Positions 24,739 to 30,641 of a stretch of DNA of 44,318 bases are shown one piece after another. The notes beneath the pieces were generated by a model. It was given only the letters and a program-made list of their open reading frames with translations. It was not told the DNA's origin and searched no databases. Source of the stretch: Paracholeplasma morum (GTDB lineage Bacteria; Bacillota_I; Bacilli_A; Acholeplasmatales; UBA5453); the NCBI RefSeq assembly GCF_016907055.1, contig NZ_JAFBBG010000013.1, positions 1 to 44,318 of the forward strand. Direction: 5' to 3'. Position numbers and translations under genes: made by a program. The first letter of the stretch is position 1. Every line of letters begins with the position of its first letter.

Positions 24739-25150
24739 AGATTGGATTCAAGAGTTCAATAATGGAAGCTTTGAATCAAATGATGCAAAAGTTCAAATTA
24801 ATGCTGGATGGTATGATTGGTTTTGTAAAGACTCAAGTTTACAGAATAAAACCAAACGCATGGGTAACATCATCAAGCAAATTAAATCAGGTGGTAAAGT
24901 TGATTTGGAAAACAGTTATGTCTGGTTCAAAAACAACTGTCCACTTGAAGGTAATCTATATGATGATTTTAGAATTGCAGATTTAGAATCTAATGTCACA
25001 TTGATCGTCGTTCAACTAAACTCACCATGGCATGATAAGACCTACACAGTCTATGAACGATTAACACATTATGAAAAGGTTGTATTCTCAACAGACTCAG
25101 TTAAAGAACTTATTAATTGGTTAAATGAAGGGTGGGAAACGCATGTATAA
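24716..25150 (+). CDS. Phage protein of unknown function
   Basis: A 144-aa protein starting MEKQLSLKDWIQEFNNGSFE, with GWYDWFCKDSSLQNKTKRMG and a strand-rich centre (YVWFKNNCPLEGNLYDDFRI). The end matches a pattern seen in short phage proteins (YERLTHYEKVVFSTDSVKEL). It overlaps both neighbours, so it belongs to a translationally coupled run of small accessory genes. No catalytic motif is visible. A GGAGG site precedes the start. Confidence 0.6.
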   Translation: MEKQLSLKDWIQEFNNGSFESNDAKVQINAGWYDWFCKDSSLQNKTKRMGNIIKQIKSGGKVDLENSYVWFKNNCPLEGNLYDDFRIADLESNVTLIVVQLNSPWHDKTYTVYERLTHYEKVVFSTDSVKELINWLNEGWETHV

Positions 25151-25529
25151 CTATTACAACAGACATCCTAAAGGCATTAAAACTGGTGACTGTGTGGTTA
25201 GAGCGATATCAACAGCATTTGATAAAGACTACATGGAAACAAGAAGAGAACTCAATCAGAAAAAGCGTGAATGGAGTTTCACCAGTTACAAGGATACAGA
25301 GTTTATTTATAAGTATTTAGAGAATCGCCCAAGATACATTTTTAAAGCAGTTAAGGGTGAACCAAGAATTAAAGGTACAGACTTTGCACAACTACATCCA
25401 AAAGGAACGTTTATATTAAAGATGGCAGGACATATTAGTGTTTGTAAAGATGGTGTTATTCTAGACATTTGGGATTGCACCTATAGAAGTGTTTATACAG
25501 CATGGAGAATTGACGAGGAAACAACATGA
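25143..25529 (+). CDS. Phage papain-like (C39-type fold) protein
   Basis: A 128-aa protein. RHPKGIKTGDCVVRAISTAF places a Cys at the start of a helix, and GHISVCKDGVILDIWDC provides a His and an Asp, the Cys-His-Asp arrangement of papain-like folds seen in many phage accessory proteins. Activity has not been shown for the family to my knowledge. The ATG at 25143 is chosen because GGGTGGG lies just upstream and the earlier ATG at 25125 includes that site. It overlaps the neighbours by a few bases at each end. Confidence 0.65.
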   Translation: MYNYYNRHPKGIKTGDCVVRAISTAFDKDYMETRRELNQKKREWSFTSYKDTEFIYKYLENRPRYIFKAVKGEPRIKGTDFAQLHPKGTFILKMAGHISVCKDGVILDIWDCTYRSVYTAWRIDEETT

Positions 25530-25831
25530 AAGTAAATTTTATTAGAAAACCAACACCAGAGGAACTTATCCCTCAAGATAAGTTTATAGTTGAAAAGACA
25601 ATAGTTCTAGAAAGTGACGTATTTGAAGGATTCATCAGAGAACCATTAAATGATTATGATTTCATCAAAGAGCATTTAGAGCTGATGTATTGTGACAAGG
25701 AGGGTATATTTCACTGTTTGTTAGTCACATCGGATAAACATGACTTTGGTATCCTGGTTGAAAGTGAAGGATATCATTACGCAAGGTATGCAGCATTCAT
25801 ACCACTTATTAAAACCAAAACAGAAAACTAA
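25526..25831 (+). CDS. Small phage protein, DUF6329-like, copy 2
   Basis: A 101-aa paralogue of the protein at 24412: ELIPQDKFIVEKTIV, NDYDFIKEHLELMY, FHCLLVTSDKHDFGILVESE and HYARYAAFI line up with the first copy, with an extended and different N-terminus. It overlaps the previous stop by 4 bases. A short hairpin GGAAGC...GCTTCC with T's follows (about 25832-25855) and may end this transcript. No function is known. Confidence 0.6.
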   Translation: MKVNFIRKPTPEELIPQDKFIVEKTIVLESDVFEGFIREPLNDYDFIKEHLELMYCDKEGIFHCLLVTSDKHDFGILVESEGYHYARYAAFIPLIKTKTEN

Positions 25832-25856
25832 GGAAGCGAATCAAGCTTCCTTTTTA
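25832..25856 (+). terminator. Possible terminator before metK
   Basis: GGAAGCG/AAGCTTCC inverted repeat (GGAAGC near 25833-25838, GCTTCC near 25846-25851), followed by TTTTTAA. Stem of six base pairs, short T-run; likely weak, with some readthrough into metK. Confidence 0.55.
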
Positions 25857-25879
25857 ACTAATATAAGCGAGGAAAAGAA

Positions 25880-27028
25880 ATGAAGATTATAACAAGTGAA
25901 TCTGTCTTTAAAGGACACCCAGATAAAATATGTGACCAAATTAGTGATGCAATTTTAGATGCACATTTGGAACAAGACAGAAATGCAAGAGTAGCAGTAG
26001 AAACAGCTATCAAGGATGATGTTGTTTTTATTTTTGGTGAGGTAACTTCTAAAGCTTCAGTGAATTATAAAGAAGTGGCCCTAAGCACATTAAAAGAAAT
26101 CGGATATGATGATCCATTCGATGTGATTGAAAAGATATCCAAACAGTCCGATGATATTGCACTTGGTGTGAATCATACGAATGATCATGAACAAGGTGCA
26201 GGTGATCAGGGCTTAATGTTTGGTTACGCTTGCAAAGAAACGCCCGAATTAATGCCTTTACCAATCGTAGTGGCACATGACATCGCAAGAAACATTGATG
26301 AGCTTAGAAAGGCAAAATATGGCCACGTGTTTGGTCCAGATGGTAAGTGCCAAGTATCTGTAGTATATGAGAATGATGAACCGATTGCATATGAAACAAT
26401 TGTAGTGTCTGCTCAAACAAAACATGGTATTCAACTAGACTATGCAAAAGAGATTATTCTAAATGAAGTGTTAAAGCCTCTGATTGGTGAAGACCTTTCA
26501 CACATTCAAGTCTTAATCAATCCAACAGGTGCTTTTGTCGTAGGTGGTCCTTATGGAGACTCTGGATTAACTGGTAGAAAGATTATAGTTGATACCTATG
26601 GTGGTTATGCAAAACATGGCGGTGGCGCATTCTCTGGCAAAGATGTGAGCAAGGTAGACCGCAGTGCGGCTTACTATGCCAGATTTGTAGCAAAAGCCCT
26701 TGTAGCGGCAAATTTAGCCGACAGGTGCGAAGTTAGCGTGTCCTATTCCATCGGTGTAGCAAACCCTGTAAGTGTATCCGTTGATACCTTTGGAACAGGG
26801 GTTACCTCTGATGACATTCTATTGAAGTTAATTAAAGAGAACTTCAACTTTACACCTTCAAGTATTATCAAAGAACTAAACCTGGACAAAGTGAAGTTTA
26901 AAACTTTAGCATCCTATGGACATATTGGTCGTGTAGATCTTGATGTAGCATGGGAACAAATAGATGCTAAAGCAAAACAACTAAGTGAATCTTATGAGCA
27001 AACCAAAAGAGCTGCACAGGTTTTATAA
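25880..27028 (+). CDS. metK: S-adenosylmethionine synthetase (methionine adenosyltransferase), phage-encoded
   Basis: A 382-aa enzyme that makes S-adenosylmethionine from methionine and ATP. The signatures HPDK (13-16), GAGDQGLMFGYA (from 106), PTGAFVVGGPYGDSGLTGRK and GGGAFSGKD (from 247) are all present, so it should be active. Length is close to the usual 380-400 aa. It lies inside the prophage between small accessory genes and the HNH/packaging genes. SAM feeds the three DNA methyltransferases of this prophage, which is a likely reason for carrying it; this role is inferred. GAGG precedes the start. Confidence 0.9.
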   Translation: MKIITSESVFKGHPDKICDQISDAILDAHLEQDRNARVAVETAIKDDVVFIFGEVTSKASVNYKEVALSTLKEIGYDDPFDVIEKISKQSDDIALGVNHTNDHEQGAGDQGLMFGYACKETPELMPLPIVVAHDIARNIDELRKAKYGHVFGPDGKCQVSVVYENDEPIAYETIVVSAQTKHGIQLDYAKEIILNEVLKPLIGEDLSHIQVLINPTGAFVVGGPYGDSGLTGRKIIVDTYGGYAKHGGGAFSGKDVSKVDRSAAYYARFVAKALVAANLADRCEVSVSYSIGVANPVSVSVDTFGTGVTSDDILLKLIKENFNFTPSSIIKELNLDKVKFKTLASYGHIGRVDLDVAWEQIDAKAKQLSESYEQTKRAAQVL

Positions 27029-27278
27029 GTCGAAGGCTTGGTTCATTGCTCGCAATATAAAAACAAACGCCACACAGGGCAAGTGTGAGCGGTGTGGCGC
27101 GATTGGTGAAGAGGTTCACCATAAAATTAGATTAACTGTAGATAATGTTAATGATAGTAATATTAGTTTGAATCAAGATAACTTGGAGTTGTTATGTAGG
27201 GACTGTCACAATAAAGAGCATGGACGATTCAAAAAGAAAGATGTTTTGTTCGATGACGATGGCAATTTCATTGGCTAA
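26994..27278 (+). CDS. HNH endonuclease (packaging-associated)
   Basis: A 94-aa HNH protein: FYKSKAWFIARNIKTNA, CERCGAIGEEVHHKIRLT with the first CxxC and the HH pair, and NLELLCRDCHNKEHGR with the second CxxC and the N and H of the motif. HNH proteins next to terminase genes work with terminase at the cos cut in HK97-like phages. It starts within the end of metK; the ATG at 26994 is preferred over a GTG at 26985, although no strong ribosome binding site is seen, which suggests coupling. Confidence 0.82.
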   Translation: MSKPKELHRFYKSKAWFIARNIKTNATQGKCERCGAIGEEVHHKIRLTVDNVNDSNISLNQDNLELLCRDCHNKEHGRFKKKDVLFDDDGNFIG

Positions 27279-27315
27279 CTGATATAATTTAAGAAAAGAT
27301 AAAGGAGTTGCTCTC

Positions 27316-27621
27316 ATGCCACTATATTTAGAAATTATATTTACTATTATTGGATTTGTAATATCAATATTAGGATTGGTTTTTGGTTCAAAAGCTCTTT
27401 TTAGTATTAAAAAAATTAACAAACAAAGAAATGAACATGGCGATAATTATCAAAACAGCACAATTAATCATGGTTTAAATGCAGATGACATAATTAAGAT
27501 CATCAACAATCTTCCAAAATCTGAAATTGAGAAAGTAAGAGAAGGTATAATAACTACTTTTGGTAAAGAGCAGCCTAAGAATCCAAAAGAAGGAGATATT
27601 TGGATTAAACCAATTGATTGA
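27316..27621 (+). CDS. Small membrane protein of unknown function, next to the cos-like region
   Basis: A 101-aa protein with one N-terminal membrane segment (about residues 3-29, LEIIFTIIGFVISILGLVFG) followed by a cytoplasmic-looking helical part (ADDIIKIINNLPKSEIEKVR) and a C-terminal KEGDIWIKPID. An AAAGGAG site precedes the ATG. It lies between the HNH gene and the cos-like region, a place where phages often keep extra genes. It may be a superinfection-exclusion or immunity protein, or a partner of the HEPN protein across cos; these are guesses. Confidence 0.6.
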   Translation: MPLYLEIIFTIIGFVISILGLVFGSKALFSIKKINKQRNEHGDNYQNSTINHGLNADDIIKIINNLPKSEIEKVREGIITTFGKEQPKNPKEGDIWIKPID

Positions 27622-27727
27622 TGTACCCCCCATCCCAATACTGATGTTATTCCTTAAGGTACCGCATGGGTGGGCCTTTAAAAAATGAAAGCCCAAATTT
27701 TTGAAAATCCTGTTTTTGGAGGGGAAG
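27622..27727 (+). other. Candidate cos/packaging region
   Basis: A GC-rich island in AT-rich DNA between the HNH gene and terS. CCCCCCATCCC (about 27626-27636) faces TGGGTGGGCC (about 27667-27676), and GGGCCTTT/AAAGCCC forms a hairpin (27672-27694), with GGTACC in between. GC-rich inverted segments between an HNH gene and terminase genes are typical of cos sites in HK97-like phages. The exact cut cannot be placed by eye. Confidence 0.5.
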
Positions 27728-28165
27728 ATGATTATGCAAGACCTAGAATTAAGTTTCTTAAATGTCTTTTTACTAACTCATGGGATCACTGAAAAGATAG
27801 AAAAGAAGTTTAATGAGTCAAAATTGAGTAAAATTGAGTTCATTAAAGAATATCCTTCATATGCAGATTTGAATCAGCTGATGTATCAATCAGCACTTCT
27901 TCAAGCACGCAAACTTTGGGAAGCTAAACTATACTATAATTTGACAGAAGACGAGTGGTTCAAAATTAGAGATTGGAGACATGAGATTGCTCACTCAGAT
28001 AAAAAGGATAAGCAGACCCTCAAAGCAATAGGTGATTTAAACTTAGAATTGATTCCTATTTTAAACAAGTTAAACGAAGCGATTTATAAGAAATACAATC
28101 TTGACGGCAATTTAAAATATGAGGAATACGTTAATAAATATCTAAAGGATATAGCGAATCTCTAA
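27728..28165 (+). CDS. HEPN-motif protein (putative RNase toxin or defence protein)
   Basis: A 145-aa helical protein. RDWRHEIAHSDKKD contains Arg84-x4-His89, the RX4-6H signature of HEPN ribonucleases, in the usual place at the end of a long helix. The frame is open upstream to a TTG at 27701, but GGAGGGG (27718-27724) serves the ATG at 27728. It sits between the cos-like region and terS, where a packaging gene would be expected, and is closed by its own terminator, so it looks like an inserted accessory gene. Many abortive-infection and toxin proteins use HEPN domains; activity here is inferred. Confidence 0.6.
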   Translation: MIMQDLELSFLNVFLLTHGITEKIEKKFNESKLSKIEFIKEYPSYADLNQLMYQSALLQARKLWEAKLYYNLTEDEWFKIRDWRHEIAHSDKKDKQTLKAIGDLNLELIPILNKLNEAIYKKYNLDGNLKYEEYVNKYLKDIANL

Positions 28166-28173
28166 AACTATCA

Positions 28174-28194
28174 AGTCACTATAGTGGCTTTTTT
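28174..28194 (+). terminator. Terminator after the HEPN gene
   Basis: AGTCAC (28174-28179) and GTGGCT (28184-28189) around a TATA loop, followed by TTTTTT. Confidence 0.75.
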
Positions 28195-28203
28195 CAATAA
28201 AAA

Positions 28204-28246
28204 AACAATGTTTGAATTGAATTATTCATTTCAACTAAACATTGTT
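28204..28246 (-). terminator. Terminator of the minus-strand cassette
   Basis: Perfect 10-bp arms AACAATGTTT (28204-28213) and AAACATTGTT (28237-28246), with a further TTGAA/TTCAA pairing inside. On the minus strand the stem is followed by seven T's. It lies 9 bases after the stop of the small hydrophobic peptide gene. Confidence 0.85.
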
Positions 28247-28255
28247 AATTTACAG

Positions 28256-28348
28256 TTATTTTTTCTTCTTGCAATTAAGTAATAAATTGAGAATTGAGAT
28301 CAATAAACTTATTAAAGAAATCACTACTCTTAGAGAATCTAGACTCAC
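28256..28348 (-). CDS. 30-aa hydrophobic peptide, type I toxin/holin-like (hidden small ORF)
   Basis: On the minus strand a GTG start (28348-28346) has AAAGGTGA six bases upstream. The product starts MSLDSLRVVISLISLL, continues ISILNLLLNC and ends in four lysines, then TAA. A short polar start, one membrane helix and a lysine tail are the features of Gram-positive type I toxins (TxpA/Fst/putative holin-like toxin group). It is followed at once by a strong terminator and preceded by a promoter-driven RNA with its own terminator. No antisense antitoxin was identified. Small size makes the call uncertain, but signals and protein pattern agree. Confidence 0.6.
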   Translation of the reverse strand: MSLDSLRVVISLISLLISILNLLLNCKKKK

Positions 28349-28384
28349 AGCATTTCACCTTTTTCTAGAGGTTATGCATTGATA

Positions 28385-28419
28385 AAATAAAAAGCAATGC
28401 AAAAATTTAACTTTGCATT
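28385..28419 (-). terminator. Terminator or attenuator between the minus-strand RNA and the peptide gene
   Basis: AATGCAAA (28396-28403) and TTTGCATT (28412-28419) form the stem; on the minus strand it is followed by GCTTTTTATTTT. It separates the structured RNA from the peptide gene, so the peptide would be made only by readthrough or from an unseen promoter. Confidence 0.75.
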
Positions 28420-28582
28420 ACCCGACATACCCTTTTTTTACCTAGTCAGTTTCTAGTTCTATGTCCGACGTTTTTACCTCTGTCGATGAGTAGTGATTTC
28501 TTTCGAGTTTGACCTGTTCTCTCAGTTTAAAAGCCTTTTACCTGTATGGTCAGTTTCTTGGTAATATTTAGAGTTATCCTCT
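28386..28582 (-). ncRNA. Candidate structured RNA of about 195 nt, antisense to the phage late operon
   Basis: It starts after a consensus promoter and ends at an intrinsic terminator. Predicted by eye: hairpin TAGAG-GATAA-CTCTA at the start; TGACC/GGTCA; CGAC/GTCG; CTAG/CTAG; GACATA/TATGTC. It contains two AGAAACTGAC copies (plus-strand 28549-28558 and 28445-28454) and three GGTAAAA copies (plus-strand TTTTACC at about 28436, 28472 and 28537). No frame of useful length was found. I do not recognise the RNA family. Confidence 0.55.
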
Positions 28583-28588
28583 ACTGAT

Positions 28589-28617
28589 ATTATACTAAAA
28601 ATACTACGTAAAATCAA
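28589..28617 (-). promoter_or_regulatory. Promoter of the minus-strand RNA/peptide cassette
   Basis: On the minus strand TTGATT (complement of 28612-28617) and TATAAT (complement of 28589-28594) are separated by exactly 17 bases. It points away from terS, against the late operon. Confidence 0.75.
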
Positions 28618-28632
28618 ATATCACTATACTGA

Positions 28633-28977
28633 ATGAGCGAGGTAATGAGCTATATGAATAAAGTGAAAGTTGAATATGAGCGACTTCGGTCGCTTTTTTC
28701 GTCGGTTGATGAAACAAAAACAAAACTGGTTGACAATCTTATTGAACAAGCAGCGTTTATGAAGATTGAACTTGGAATCCTTCAGGACCAAATAAGAAAA
28801 CATGGAGCTATTCAGATATCAAATAAAGGTGCTCAAAGACAAACTGAAGCAGCGAAGTATTATACAAAACTAGTGAATTCATATGGAACAGTCATCAAAA
28901 CACTTAATTCAATTATGGGTAAAAACATTATTGATGAAGATGATGAGTTTGACAAGTTCATAGGTAGAATGTCATAA
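28633..28977 (+). CDS. terS: Terminase small subunit, P27 family
   Basis: A 114-aa DNA-recognition subunit of the packaging motor. VDNLIEQAAFMKIELGILQD, then HGAIQISNKGAQRQTEAAKY and YTKLVNSYGTVIKTLNSIM, is the P27/TerS pattern seen directly before TerL in HK97-like phages. The first ATG (28633) has no clear site; ATGs at 28645 and 28654 lie after GAGGT (28640-28643 region) and may be the real start. A strong hairpin with a T-run lies within its first 25 codons (28679-28698), which is unusual. It overlaps terL by one base. Confidence 0.8.
   Translation: MSEVMSYMNKVKVEYERLRSLFSSVDETKTKLVDNLIEQAAFMKIELGILQDQIRKHGAIQISNKGAQRQTEAAKYYTKLVNSYGTVIKTLNSIMGKNIIDEDDEFDKFIGRMS
28679..28698 (+). terminator. 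Terminator-like hairpin inside the start of terS
   Basis: AGCGAC (28679-28684), loop TTCG (28685-28688), GTCGCT (28689-28694), then T's to 28698. A C(UUCG)G tetraloop is exceptionally stable, and the stem plus T-run is a textbook intrinsic terminator, here within codons encoding RLRSLF. It could act as an attenuator of packaging and structural genes when translation or antitermination is absent. Confidence 0.6.
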
Positions 28978-30614
28978 TGAACTATTTAATGAAATATTAT
29001 GATGAGATTCAAAAGGGAAATATCATAGTTGGAAAAGAACTATTGACAGTCTTAGAATCACTCATTAAAGATATTGATAACCCAAGATACATTTTTGATG
29101 AACGTCCTGGGAATATTCGAATCGAATTTATTGAAACTTTTTGTAAACATACCAAGAGTCCATTTAATGGTGAACCATTTATTTTAGAACTATGGGAGAA
29201 AGCAATCCTTCAAGCAGCCTATGGATTTAAGATGGCAGATACCAATCTACGAAGATTCAATGAAGTAATACTACTCATTGCTAGAAAGAATGGAAAGACA
29301 ACATTCATTGCAGGTATAGATCTTGCAGAGTTTTTTCTATCAAAGGGTGGTGTCGATATTGTATGTGCCTCTAATACATCAGAACAAGCTAACATCTTAT
29401 TTGATGAAATCAATAATATGCGAGAAGGCTCAAAAGCTCTATCGAATGAAAAAAGAAGTAAGAAAAATATCTTCCACATATACTCGCCAAAAACGAAAAA
29501 CAAGATAAAGAAACTATCTGCTCAATCAAGAAATAAGGATGGCTACAATATTGAGGTTGGTTGTATTGACGAAGTTCATGAAATGACGGATTCAAAAGTC
29601 TATGATGCCATAAAACAAAGTCAATCAACTAAAGAAGAGCCGTTAATCTTTATCATTACAACTGAAGGCAATACAGTAGGTGGTTTCTTAGATAGTAAAC
29701 TTGATTATGTTAGAAAGATGATCAAAGGCGAGATTGAAGATGAACGTGTACTTCCTTGGTTATATACTCAAGACTCTATTAATGAAATTTATGAAGATAA
29801 GAGTTCATGGCAAAAAAGTAACCCTAGCTTAGGCACTGTTAAAACTTACTCCTATCTTGAGGATTTAATGAATAAATCCAGACATGACCTAGCAACAAGA
29901 GTTACGATGCTTTGTAAAGACTTCAACATTAAACAATTAGAACAAGGATCATGGTTAACTTATAATGATCTAAATAATGAAACAACCTATGATATCAATG
30001 AACTAAGAAACAGTTACGCCATCGGAGGTGTTGACTTATCATCGACAACAGACCTGACAGTTGCACTCTTGCTCTTAATCCAAGATGGTAAAAAGTATGT
30101 TATTCCACAATTTTTTATGCCTAGTGAAGTTATTAAACGTAGAAAAGAAGAGGACAACGTTCCATATGATATCTGGGTTCAAAGAGGATTGATTACAGTA
30201 ACTGAAGGTAATCAAAATGACTTCACACTTGTAACACAATGGTTTCTAATGATGATTAGAACCTATGAGATTAGACCGTTATGGGTAGGATATGATCCCT
30301 GGAATAGTCAGTACTGGACTAAAGAAATGGAAGAGTTAGGATTTGAGATGGAAAAGGTCAGACAAGGGATCTACTCCTTATCAGAACCAATGAAACAACT
30401 CGAAGCTGATTTGAAGAATGGAAATGTAATCTATAACAATAATCCAATAATGAAATGGAACTTATCGAATACTCAAGCTAAGATTGATATTAATGGAAAC
30501 ATTCAACCATCAAAGCTTGGAAGTAAGTATAAACGGATTGATGGAGCTGTAGCTCTTATTATCGCCTATGCAGTTCTTAATCGATATAAAATCGAATATG
30601 AAAACATGCTATAA
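28977..30614 (+). CDS. terL: Terminase large subunit
   Basis: A 545-aa packaging ATPase/nuclease. The ATPase has a Walker A variant in LIARKNGKTTFIAGID and Walker B in VGCIDEVHEM. The C-terminal nuclease has AIGGVDLSSTTDLTVALL with its catalytic Asp, GYDPWNSQYWTKEMEELGFE and a final acidic site in YKRIDGAVALIIAY. Length and order are complete. It drives ATP-dependent DNA packaging into the prohead and cuts concatemers, probably at the cos-like region together with the HNH protein. It overlaps terS by one base. Confidence 0.92.
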   Translation: MNYLMKYYDEIQKGNIIVGKELLTVLESLIKDIDNPRYIFDERPGNIRIEFIETFCKHTKSPFNGEPFILELWEKAILQAAYGFKMADTNLRRFNEVILLIARKNGKTTFIAGIDLAEFFLSKGGVDIVCASNTSEQANILFDEINNMREGSKALSNEKRSKKNIFHIYSPKTKNKIKKLSAQSRNKDGYNIEVGCIDEVHEMTDSKVYDAIKQSQSTKEEPLIFIITTEGNTVGGFLDSKLDYVRKMIKGEIEDERVLPWLYTQDSINEIYEDKSSWQKSNPSLGTVKTYSYLEDLMNKSRHDLATRVTMLCKDFNIKQLEQGSWLTYNDLNNETTYDINELRNSYAIGGVDLSSTTDLTVALLLLIQDGKKYVIPQFFMPSEVIKRRKEEDNVPYDIWVQRGLITVTEGNQNDFTLVTQWFLMMIRTYEIRPLWVGYDPWNSQYWTKEMEELGFEMEKVRQGIYSLSEPMKQLEADLKNGNVIYNNNPIMKWNLSNTQAKIDINGNIQPSKLGSKYKRIDGAVALIIAYAVLNRYKIEYENML

Positions 30615-30641
30615 TTAACATATAGAGGAGATTCAATTTAA

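Noticed and set aside
28204-28617. Classical type III toxin-antitoxin (ToxIN) at the antisense cassette
   Set aside because: The layout is similar, but the toxin-like product is a 30-aa membrane peptide and not a ToxN-type RNase, and the repeats are few and irregular. Kept as an analogy only.
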